64,000 nucleotides of DNA from Triglochin maritima (lineage: Eukaryota > Streptophyta > Magnoliopsida > Alismatales > Juncaginaceae), in the NCBI GenBank assembly GCA_963682175.1, contig OY821789.1:4402001-4466000 (forward strand), given 5' to 3'. Below the pieces are notes generated by a model, which made no database searches, was not told where the DNA came from, and saw only the letters and a list, made by a program, of their open reading frames with translations. Positions 24,290 through 34,544 of this stretch are shown one piece after another. Numbering within the stretch: position 1 is the first letter of the stretch; every line of letters starts with the position of its first letter. Made by a program: the position numbers and the translations under genes.

Positions 24290-27206
24290 TTAAGAATATA
24301 CGCATAGTTAGTTGGAATGTTGGATCTTTAACATGGAAGTTGAGAGAGTTAGTGGATGTGATTACCAAGAGAAAAGTCAATATTCTTTGTGTTCAGGAGA
24401 CCAAATGGTTAGGTGAAAAGACTAAAGAAGTTGAAAATACAAGGTTTAAGTTATGATATAGTGGAAATGATAAAAACAAAAATGGAGTGGGAATCTTAGT
24501 AGATAAGAGTTTAAGAGATGAGGTGGTAGAGGTTAAAAAACAAGGTGATCGAATAATTTTGATTAAGTTAGTTATCGGAAAACTGATTTTGAATGTCATT
24601 AGCGTCTATGCCCCACAAATAGGTTTGAGTGAAACAATGAAGAAACAGTTTTGGGAGGATCTTGACATTATAGTGAGAGAGATTCCTAGTAGTGAGAAAC
24701 TTCGTATTGAAGGAAATTTTAACGGCCATGTTGGTAAAGATAGCGAAGGGTTTGAACATATTCATGGAGGTTTTGGGTTTGGTGTTAGGAACCAAGAAGG
24801 AGAAGATTTTCTGAATTTCGTCGTAGCATATGACCTCATGGTGACAAATACTTTCTTTAGGAAAAGAGAATCTCATTTGGTCACATTTTGTAGTGGTCAA
24901 CATCGGAGTCCATTTGATTTTGTGCTTACTCGAAAAGAGGATCGAAGATCTTGTATAGATTGTAAGGTAATACCTGGCGAGTGTGTGGTGACTCAACATA
25001 AGTTGGTAGTAGTAAACTTTCGCTTCCCTATTAGTGCGGTACGAAAGAAGTATAATAAAGATGCGAAGATTAAGTGGTGGAATCTTAAAGACGAAAAATA
25101 CAATAGATTTAGGGATAAACTTATGGCAGAGGGACCTTGGGATGTTGTAGGAGACGTTCATAGTATGTGGGAGGGTATGTCATCTTACATTCGACGAGTG
25201 GCTAAAGAAGTTTGTGGGGAGAGTAGAGGAGGTAGACTAGATTCGAGAGACACGTGGTGGTGGAATGATGATGTACAACAAGCAATTAAAACTAAGAAAG
25301 AATGTTATAAGATGTGGTTTAAAGATAAAAATGAAACTAACTTAGAAGATTATAAGTTGGCTAATAAAAAATCTAAGAAAGCAGTAAGAGAAGCTAGAGG
25401 GGTTGTTTATGAGAATTTATACCAAAAGTTGGGTTCAAATGAGGGAGATGTTGAAATATATAAGTTGGCTAAAATAAGAGAGAAGAAAACTAGGGACCTT
25501 AATCAAGTTAAGTGCATTAAAGATGATAATAATAACATTTTAGTTAAGACGGAAGATATCAAGGAAATGTGGAGAGAGTATTTTGATAAGTTGTTTAATG
25601 GAGAAGATGTCAGCGACACTTTTGTAGTGGATAATACAATTGATGAATCTAATAGACGATTTGTGCGGAGGATAAGAGAAGTTGAGGTTAAGGAAGTCCT
25701 AAAAAGGATGAAAGTTGGTAAGGCTTTAGGACCAGACGAGATCCCGATTGAGGTGTGGAAATGTCTTGGGGATAAAACAGTAACGTCGTTAACTAGATTA
25801 TTTAGTAGTATCTTTGAGAAAAATAAAATACCAAATGACTGGAGAAGAAGTACTTTGGTGCCAATTTACAAGAATAAAAGAGATATTCAAAGTTGCACTA
25901 ACTATAGAGCTATAAAGCTCATGTGTCATACTATGAAATTGTAGGAAAGAGTAATTGAGCACCGTCTAAGGAAAGAAACATGTGTTAGAGATAATCAATT
26001 TGGTTTCATGCCTGGCAGGTCAACGATAGATGTCATATTTCTTATTAGACAACTTATGGAGAGATATAGAGAACAAAAGAAAGATCTACACATGATTTTT
26101 ATTGATTTGGAAAAGGCATATGATAGAATTCCAAGAAATGTTATGTGGTGGACCCTAGGGAAGAAGAATGTATCAACAAAATATGTAAATTTAATTAAAG
26201 ATATGTACGAAGGAGTTGAAACTAGCATTAGAATTTGTGATGATGTGACTAAAGCTTTTCCGATTAAGATTGGACTTCATCAGGGTTCAGCTTTAAGTCC
26301 ATATCTCTTTGCTTTAGTAATGGACGAGGTGTCAAAAGACATACAATGTGATGTTCCATGGTGTATGCTTTTTGCAGATGATGTAGTTTTAATTGATGAG
26401 AGTAGGGCAGGTGTGGAGAGAAAACTAGAGTTGTGGAGAAATACTTTAGAAACAAAAGGTTTAAAACTAAGTAGATCTAAAACTGAATATATGAAGTGTT
26501 GTTTCAATACCGTTAATATCGAGGAGGAGAAGATTCTATTAGATGGGCAAGTGGTGCGTTGTAAAGATATTTTTAGATATCTTGGATCAATACTTCAAAA
26601 AGATGGGGAGATCGAGGAAGATGTTAATCATAGGATTAGAGCAGGATGGATGAAATGACGACAAGCCTCAGGTGTCTTATGTGACAAGAAAATTTCACTT
26701 AAGTTAAAAGGAAAGTTTTATAGAACCGCAATAAGACTTGCAATGCTATATGGTGCGGAATGTTGGGCCACTAGAAGACAACATATACAAAAGATGAGTG
26801 TGTCTGAAATGAGGATGTTGAGATGGATGTGTGGCCATACGCGAATGGATAAGATTAGAAATGAAGACATTCGTGAGAGAGTTGTAGTTGCTCCAATGGA
26901 AGAGAAATTTATACAACACAGACTGAGATTGTTTGGACATGTACAAAGAAGACCTCTGGAGGCACCTATAAGAAGATGAGTATTAAATCGGACCGAAGAC
27001 ACAAAAAGAGGAAGATGTAGACCACGATTGACTTGAGAGGAAGCAGTTAAAAGAGATCTCAAAGATTGGAATGTGCCTCGGGAATTTACATTGGATAGAA
27101 ACGCGTGGAAGAAGGCGATTCACGTGCCTGAACCGTGACTCCTTAAAGTTTCATTTCTAGCCTACCCAACTAGTTTGGGATTAAAGGCTTTGTTGTTGTT
27201 GTTGAT
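24290..27206 (+). mobile_element. RTE-type LINE (non-LTR retrotransposon)
   Basis: One long endonuclease-reverse transcriptase frame is followed by a short 3' tail: CTTTGTTGTTGTTGTTG at about 27188, the TTG-repeat ending typical of plant RTE elements. The 5' end begins close to the endonuclease domain, so an untranslated leader or the first residues may be missing. No flanking duplication was found. Confidence 0.85.
24301..27138 (+). pseudogene. RTE endonuclease/reverse transcriptase, five in-frame stops
   Basis: The frame runs without any frameshift from the APE-type endonuclease start (IVSWNVGSL, then CVQETKW) to a natural stop at 27136-27138. The endonuclease continues through SVYAPQ, GNFNGHVG and HRSPFDFVL. 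The reverse transcriptase includes KALGPDEIP, FGFMPGRST, FIDLEKAYDR, GLHQGSALSPYLFALVMDE and the catalytic FADD at about 26371. Stops interrupt it at 24454 (TGA), 25942 (TAG), 26656 (TGA), 26977 (TGA) and 27034 (TGA). From family knowledge, four fall where Trp is usual, fitting TGG to TGA/TAG changes by cytosine deamination. The copy cannot make a full protein. Confidence 0.9.
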
Positions 27207-27317
27207 ATTGACAAATTTCAATTATTATTTTCAGGATTTAGAAGCAAATTAAAATAACCTTAAATGTAAATATGTAATTATAGAAGTTGGAATTTTCCAA
27301 CAGAAATAAGAAAAATG

Positions 27318-28694
27318 ATTTGTGCACGCTGCGTCTCAGACGCTACGTCCCAGACGCTGGCTGATGTGATCAGTCCATTCAGCGGCCCAATCAGCAAAGA
27401 TAAATAAAATCACATATTATTTATTTTTGGTACATCACATGCACACATAACTATACGACCTTTGGTTTCCACAATACATATCTCAACGAAACCTTTCATT
27501 ATCCTCCAAAACGTTTCATTCTCCATCGTTTTCTCCCGGTGGAAGGCGACGAGATTGGTAAGAAGGATGCCAAGGGAGACGAACGCGGGAGTGAGTCTTG
27601 AGGGAGGTGGGGACGTCAACAACGTTGGTTAGGACGTCGCGGTGAAGTTGGTTGACGAGGAGGGGGAGGAGGTAGTCGGCATTGGAGCCCGTCCCAAGAT
27701 GAGGAGGAGGAGGAATGTGGTTATTTGTAGCTGATTTGAATTTTTTGTTTGATGTTTTTTGGGGAAAATTTGGTTTTTGTGGTTGATTTAAAGTTTCTGT
27801 TTTTCTGTGATAGATCGACTGTGGTGATGATTTTTTTTTTGAGTTGTTGGTATTTTTGTGTTGAAAGTTTGGTTCTTTTTTATTTTGGTTTGTGGTGTTC
27901 TTGTCTAAAGTTGGTTTGTCTTTGATATTAGTTCTTTTATTGGTTTTTGATTTTTTTTTCACGGAGTTGGGTTTGATTTCATGTTCTTGTTTGCTAAGTT
28001 TAACTTAGGTTGTTTAAAATACAACCAATATGATAAAAAGACAAAATACTACTTAAAAAGGAAAATAATCATTACATAAAATGACAACCCACCAATATAA
28101 GAATGACCGACGCAACTGTTAAAAATGACAAAACCATACTTAAAAATGACAAACATACACTAAAATGATAAACTTATACTTAAAAATGACAAACCATTAC
28201 TTAAAAGGGACAGAACCTCAACATAGAAAGAACAACCCACCAATATAAGAAGGACCGACCTAATTATTAAAAAAAACAAAACCATACTTAACAAGTACAA
28301 ACTGGTACTTAAAAGGATAAACACATACTTAAAAATGACAAACTACTATTTAAAAAAAACATACATTAAAAATGACAAACTCATATGTTAAAAAAGGACC
28401 GACGTATATGTTAAAAAAACATACTTATATGTTTAAAATGACAAAACATGAACTCTTCATTTTACCTTTGTATCCGAAGGTTGTACGAAGAAACCAAAAG
28501 TTACGTTGGGAAAAGTAAAAGTTACATAGGGAAATCAAACGTTGCAGTGAGAAAGTAATGTTGCATTGTGAAACTAAATGTTACATGTGACACAAACATG
28601 TTATTAAATGATTTTTTCTACTGACTGGACTGCTGACTGAACTGACCACGTCAGACACGTCTCGAACGCGGACGTCAGAAGGAAATCTTCACAA
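27318..28694. mobile_element. Inverted-repeat DNA element, possibly Pack-MULE-like
   Basis: Left end 27320-27395 and right end 28614-28694 are diverged inverted copies. Left: GCTGATGTGATCAGTCCATTCAGCGG. Right, inverted: the matching CTGACGTGGTCAGTTC, then CAGTCAGCAG. The interior begins with a GC-richer block (27520-27720), unlike its AT-rich neighbours, and then a tandem repeat. Minus-strand translation of the block gives NADYLLPLLVNQLHRDVLTN and neighbouring frames, which look protein-like but which I cannot place; it may be a captured gene piece. No target duplication seen. Confidence 0.55.
28020..28450. repeat. ~20-bp tandem repeats (ACTTAAAAATGACAAAC)
   Basis: About fifteen degenerate units of ATACTTAAAAATGACAAAC fill the right half of the 27.3-28.7-kb element. 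Confidence 0.8.
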
Positions 28695-28726
28695 AATTGC
28701 AAACCATACAATGTAAAACTAATATT

Positions 28727-28751
28727 GGGGGGGGGGGGGGGGGGGGGGGGG
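28727..28751. repeat. 25-G homopolymer
   Basis: Uninterrupted G run just outside the right end of the inverted-repeat element. Its true length is uncertain in any assembly. Confidence 0.9.
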
Positions 28752-29179
28752 ATAATTTTTTGATTAACTTAGCAATAGTACCTTTTATTTCATTATTACA
28801 ACCACGATTCTAATTTCTGAACTTTGTCCTATCTCACATCAGACATGGTCAAAGAGCTTCACATGGACCTTAAGGGAGTTTATAGAATTTTATGCTCTTA
28901 GAGCAAACAAAAAAAAGTTCATATTAGAAGAGAAATATTTTCAAAAGAGGATAAGTTCTCATCTCCTTACAGAACCAAAATGAATGACTTCAATTTTATA
29001 CAGAAGGTTAAGTCGAAGATCAATTGACGTCTTAGTTTGGTATCTCAGACGTCGATTCTTAGACCAAACATTTCCTTCCTTCTAAAGCCACCGTCTAAAG
29101 TTATGTTGATAAAACCCGAGACACCCTTCTCTCCTTCCCCATCTTTTTTTTGGACACCAAAATCAACGTCGGGTGAAGT

Positions 29180-29444
29180 TAGGGGTGAGCAAAATTCGGT
29201 TCGGTCCTGGTGTCCGGATCGAACCGAATTTTTCAGTCCAGACCGAACCGGACCGAACTTTTTCGGTCCGGGAGACCACGGTATTTCGGTCTGGTTCGGT
29301 CCAGTCAAAGTCCGAAATTTTAAGGGTTAAATTCGAGTTTTGGACCGAACCGGACCAGACCGGACCGAACCGAATTTATTAGGTCCGAGCTTCCGAAAAT
29401 TTCGGGCTTCGGTCCGGTCTGACCCCGGACTGAAGCTCACCCTA
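29180..29444. mobile_element. hAT-type MITE with perfect 8-bp duplication
   Basis: The ends are TAGGGGTGAGC and GCTCACCCTA. GGTGAAGT flanks it exactly at 29172-29179 and 29445-29452. The 265-bp body consists almost wholly of GGTTCGGTCCGG/CCGGACCGAACC words. The 8-bp duplication and TA-G ends fit the hAT superfamily. It lies about 350 bp upstream of the Dof start codon. Confidence 0.88.
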
Positions 29445-29795
29445 GGTGAAGTGGTGATTTTGCAGTTTTCCCGACCAGTAATATATACTTGCAGTGTTGC
29501 ACTAAACACAAGAAGTATAAAAAAATATAAATCCAAAATCCTCAACAAACTAATCCAAAGTACATCTCACTTCTTACTTACGAACTAATCACACACCATC
29601 CAAACCGAATCGCCCTGGGCATTTAATTTAAAAAATAAAATAAAAAAGACACTAAAAAAATCTCAGATCACCCACCAACCAACCTTTTATTTCTTTCCCA
29701 CTTTCTGCCGTCCCTTTCCAGCAGCACGCACTCCCCCACAATTCCATTCCTACAAAAGATCACCTCACCGCACCTCACCTCACCCCAGCTGACCA

Positions 29796-30161
29796 ATGGC
29801 GACCTCCCCGCAGCCCTTCAAGCTGTTCGGTGCGACCATCACAACCATCACAACCATCCCCTCCTCCCCTTCCCCGAAACCCACCGACGCCGCCCCCAAA
29901 CCCTCCGGCCTCGTCTGCCCCCGCTGTAAGAGCCGTGAGACCAAGTTCTGTTACTTCAACAACTACAACGTCAACCAGCCCCGCCACTTCTGCCGCTCCT
30001 GCCACCGCTACTGGACCGCCGGCGGCGCCCTCCGCAACGTCCCCGTCGGCGCTGGGAGGAGGAAGCACCGGCCGACCCCTGACCATGCTCTCGTCCAGCA
30101 CTGGCTGCTCGCTCATGATAACGCCGCCGCCGCCACCGCGTTTCAGGATCCGATTCTCTGA
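29796..30161 (+). CDS. Dof-type zinc-finger transcription factor (short, single exon)
   Basis: A plant-specific nuclear DNA-binding protein that recognises AAAG cores. The 121-residue product has one complete Dof domain: CPRC at 41-44, 21 residues, then CRSC at 66-69, with [17 protein letters not shown] and the following [20 protein letters not shown]. The N-terminal FKLFGATIT and the acidic/Ala tail resemble the small DOF1.5/COG1-like group, whose Arabidopsis member acts in light signalling; that assignment is inference. It is shorter than most Dof proteins, having little sequence after the domain. The start is the only ATG before the domain in this frame. The strong GC bias of the coding region contrasts with its AT-rich surroundings. 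Confidence 0.93.
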   Translation: MATSPQPFKLFGATITTITTIPSSPSPKPTDAAPKPSGLVCPRCKSRETKFCYFNNYNVNQPRHFCRSCHRYWTAGGALRNVPVGAGRRKHRPTPDHALVQHWLLAHDNAAAATAFQDPIL

Positions 30162-31655
30162 GGAAGGGGTCGTGTTTTGGTTGTGTTTTTGTATAGTTTG
30201 TGTCTTGTTTGTGTTCGGGTGAGATGGATTTTATTTTATTTTTGAATGGGAAGGAAATTAGGTGTTTGTTTTGCAGGATTTGTTCTGCTTCTCTCGAACT
30301 GAATTCGTGGTTAATTGTGTCACTAGCTGTTCGATTGAATCAGTTATGCTCTTAAAAGCCTGTTCTTCGTTGTTGTTGTTTTGGTTGAAAGTGCGTAATG
30401 GAATTTTTTGTTCTCCAACTCTGTTTTCGCACAAGACATGGTCTTCGTTTTCATGAGTCGTGATAATTTGTTTTACACTGGGGAACTTCCTCGATCCATC
30501 CCTACTTGTGGTGGTCGGGTTGAAGTAGAAACTCGAAAGGAGAGTAAGTCAGGCTGGGAGATCGTTGTTGGTCCGTAAGTATTGAACTTGGGTGTGATCG
30601 ATGCACAACCTACAAGACAACAATCTTATTTTTTCGAAGAAATACATGACAAACTTGTTTCTGAGATTATGAGTTGGTTTTTGGGGTCCAACTCTAATAG
30701 GAGTGTAGGAGTGTGCCTTGCTTGTAATACATGTGGAATTTAAGTTTTTTATGTCACCATGTCTGAGTGTCTAACGATTACTATTTCTTGGGAAATGTCT
30801 AATTATGACAATATAGTTTTGGTTTTGTTGTTTCGATTCTGAAAACTTAAAAACCACAAAATAATGGTTTTTAATTTTTTATTAAGGACTTAAGATGGTG
30901 TTTCGATGAGTTTCAGCAAAAGGATTATGCAGCATCAGAGCAGCCTGCAATTAGGCAGGAGTTGCACGCATTCCAATTGAACTGAGCAGAAGAAAAACAT
31001 TGAATTCTATGATGGATGTAGTAACACTGGAAAGTAGGAAGAGTGAATGTACAAAAACCTATAAATACTCACGTTAAAATCGTGCTTGCTGATTTTCTCT
31101 CGTCTGTATTTTGTCTTTTTTCTGGTTACTTCAGCAATTTCAATGTGTGCTTTTCAAAAAATAAAAATAAAAATCTATGTGTCACTTTTGGTGAGTTTGA
31201 TATTATTTTTTTCCTGTCCTCTACCCTTTTCGTCAAGTTGTTGTGTTATACGATTGCACTTTTATCTACAATGTTGATTGTGTTTTCTCAAAGATAGTAT
31301 AGGAGGAATGTCCAGCCAGGTATAATCATTTTGTCACAAATTAACTATTATGTTTTCTTTTGTTTTTTGAGAGCTATAGAAAAGTATACGTGCGTATTGT
31401 AGACTATGTTTGAAAGTATTAGATGAGTTGTTACTTTTAGAAATCGAACATATAACTTTTAATGGAGCAAGTTCATTGTGTATTGATAAATAAATTAAAT
31501 ATGTTCAATTGTCAATATACCTTATATTGATAATTATTAAACAAATTAAATTATGTTATGACCATGAATATAAGGTCCGTTAATGGGAAAATGAGGCCTA
31601 TGAGGGGAATTTGTGAACTATTTGAAGAGAGATGTCATTAAAGTTTGGTGTAGTT
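30162..31655. other. Dof 3' region and AT-rich spacer
   Basis: Presumed 3' untranslated sequence, then AT-rich DNA without a supportable gene or repeat. Confidence 0.4.
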
Positions 31656-31664
31656 TATAATCAT

Positions 31665-32730
31665 GGAAAAATTTTCAAAATAATATTTTTTTTTTAAAAA
31701 ATTCTCAAAATAAACCTCAAACAAAAGTATTTCTCAAACTAGACCCGCTGCCACCACGTGGTGACACGTGGCGGCGGCGGGTTTTGTTTTTTGTGCATAG
31801 ATAAATCGGCATCACCAATGCCGAGTTCTCCCAGAGAGAACTCGGCACTGGTGATGCCGAGTTCGATTTGATTTTTTATTGCCCAACACTTCAAATTCCA
31901 GTCGAATTGAGTTGCCAGGAGTATAGTGATTCAGATAGAACTCGGCATTGGGGATGCCGAGTTCTATTTGGTCCTGTTCTCCTGGCACTCAAATCTTGTG
32001 TGAAAATGGGTGACGGCCAGGTGGCCCAGGTCTACAATAGAACTCGGCATTCTAGATGCCGAGTTTCATAGGCAGAAGTCCAATTCAATAGGCTTAAGTA
32101 GGCAAATTTGCGGTCCTAAAAAATACATTACATTCATTCGTCTTACAATTATCGTCTTACAATTAATCAACTCTTACATTCATTCGTCTCACTAAATAGT
32201 TACATACAAAATATTTTGCTATATAGGTTCCTTGCTATATAGGTTCACTTTTTTAAGTGAACTCGGCGTTACAAACGCCGAGTTCTACCTTTAGAACTCG
32301 GCATCCTAGATGCCGAGTTTTATTTCAGTAACTGTTCTCCTGTACGTCAATCGTCTCATGCACGATCTGAGCGCCAGGAGAACAGTTTTCAAATAGAACT
32401 CGGCACTCTAACGGCCGAGTTCTATTTGAATCACCTCAGAAAACGTCAAGTGTTGGGCAATAAAAAATCAAATCGAACTCGGCATCACCAGTGCCGAGTT
32501 CTTCCAAAGAGAACTCGGTATCACCCGTGGAACTCGGCATCACCAGTGCCGAGTTCTCTCTGGGAGAACTCGGCATTGGTGATGCCGATTTATCTATGCA
32601 CAAAAAAACAAAACCCGCCGCCGCCACGTGTCACCACGTGGTGGCAGCGGGTCTAGTTTGAGAAATACTTTTGTTTGAGGTTTATTTTGAGAACTTTTTT
32701 TCAAAAAAATTACATTTTGAAAAATTTTCC
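31665..32730. mobile_element. MULE-type non-autonomous element with perfect 9-bp duplication
   Basis: TATAATCAT occurs exactly at 31656-31664 and 32731-32739. The 1,066-bp element has terminal inverted repeats of about 230 bp starting GGAAAAATTTTCAAAAT and including CCACGTGGTGACACGTGG. Inside are many copies of AACTCGGCAT/ATGCCGAGTT, most paired as hairpins with a 5-8-base loop. There is no transposase. The 9-bp duplication and long TIRs point to the Mutator superfamily. A truncated copy is at 58585-59001. Confidence 0.9.
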
Positions 32731-32739
32731 TATAATCAT

Positions 32740-33962
32740 TTGTCATTTTCCTCCATTCAGATTTGGACTTTCCAGTGGTCTTCTTATCCTGCAGATATCT
32801 GCAAGCTTTTTGGCAGCTGGCGCTCTCCTTTATGCCAATTTGACTTGATCCAAGGACCAGTTAAGATAGACCCATTAAGATAGATCTAATAACAAATAAT
32901 AAACAAGATGTCAAGAACAAGACACACAAACTACAGGTTTTTGTTGGTGTCCAGGAACAATGCTTAATTGTTAATCCAGATTTATCATCATTATTTATAC
33001 TTCCCTTAAACAGGTGGAAATTCCAATATCTTCTCCCAACAGTGCTAATCTGTGCATATCTTCTTCTTATAATATCCCAAACGCATCTTGGATTTTTTAT
33101 TTTTTTTTGCCATATGAGTTTTGCCCCAATTGGTAAATCTACCAACTTATGGGCACCAGAGATACTTTGGTACTTGTTCGTTGAAGGAAGCCTTTTGTTT
33201 AGTCTTGTCGTTATCAGATTATTTTGCTTTTTTTTTATCTGCGTGTTGCTCGATCCACGATTTAGCTTTTATTACGCCCACTTGTCTCGTTTTATAAGAT
33301 GTTCCAAGATGCTTTTTGCACGTATATATCTTTACAGGAAAAGGTTAGACGGGAACCTTTTGGGTTCAACCTCACAACGTCTCATCACTTGGGGTTGCAG
33401 GACTTTTCATCTGCTCGTAGTCATCCACGTCACACGTTCTTATTAATTTACTATCACTCGCTGAGTTTAGATGATTGTAATCATTATTATTGTTTAAATA
33501 ATACCGCCCGTGTGTAAACACATTCTCTCCTTATTCTTAAAATAAAAATAATCATCACATCTTCTCACCCCATTTAATAAAATGCCACAAACTTCTAGTA
33601 TCTTCTTCAACTTTTCATTTGATATAATGCTTTGGTTTATCCGGATATATAGACATATATGCTAGTCAACAATTAATCAACTTGAACATATCTCTAGAAA
33701 TTAAGATCTCGGTGGATATCTACTATTTCATTGTAAAGTTTGTTAGATGTGCATTTGATATATCTAATATTTTTACTTTCTAATGTTACACTACTATTTA
33801 ATGAGGTTCATTTGAGTCAGATATACACATAATAACATTTGTGGTACATAGGGTTGTGGATCACACATCCAATATACACTTATAAAAGACTACATATGTT
33901 ATGATATACGGACAACAAATAAATACAAATAGACATTACATTCTGCATCAGATTTCTCAATG
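32740..33962. other. No gene seen
   Basis: AT-rich region between two transposons. Short frames show no recognisable similarity. Confidence 0.4.
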
Positions 33963-33970
33963 GTTGGGAT

Positions 33971-34212
33971 TAGGTGTAAGCAATCGGTCTGACCCGGACT
34001 GGACCATAACTGGATCGGCTTCGGACCCCAGACCGAAGACCGAACCGGTTGGGTCCAGTCCAGAACCGGTTTTTAACATTAAAATTAAAATAAATAAATA
34101 AAACCCAAACTGGAAACGGATTGGCTCCGGACCCCCGACCGAAGACCGAACCGGTTGGGTCTGGTTCGGTCCGGACTGAAACCCGGACCAGACCGGTCCT
34201 TGCTCATCTGTA
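33971..34212. mobile_element. hAT-type MITE with perfect 8-bp duplication
   Basis: The ends are TAGGTGTAAGCAATCGGTCTG and, inverted, TACAGATGAGCAAGGACCGG. GTTGGGAT flanks it at 33963-33970 and 34213-34220. The body of 242 bp is dominated by CCGGACC/GGTCCGG and GAACCGGTTGGGTC words in two halves, around an AT-rich middle. It belongs to the same broad group as 29180-29444. Confidence 0.88.
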
Positions 34213-34544
34213 GTTGGGATGCCTTTTACAACATTATAGATTATCTGGATAAATTCCAGTCTTTTTGGTTTTGCTTCTCCCATAAAAAGTATCATGTGTA
34301 ACTGTCTTTGTCTCGACATACATATGAGATATCAAATTGTTGGATAATACACAATTATCTTGTATCATCACTTATCCAGACATATACCACATCACTTTTC
34401 CCAAATCAGTATGAGGTTTCCAAATCAGACTAACAAGATATATTACCTTGAGCTTGTGTTTATTGGAGATGTCAAACATGTCTCGACATAAAATGTATAA
34501 ATCCAAAAGAGAAATTGTAATCAAATATCTGAACCAATGCTCCT
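34213..34544. other. Spacer between MITE and Copia element
   Basis: No gene. CCAATGCTCCTTT at about 34533 also occurs inside the Copia frame at about 34691 and may mark how the retroelement was truncated. Confidence 0.4.

Noticed and set aside
33901..34319. Frames on both strands at 33.9-34.3 kb
   Set aside because: They cross the hAT-type MITE and consist of translated GGTCCGG words.
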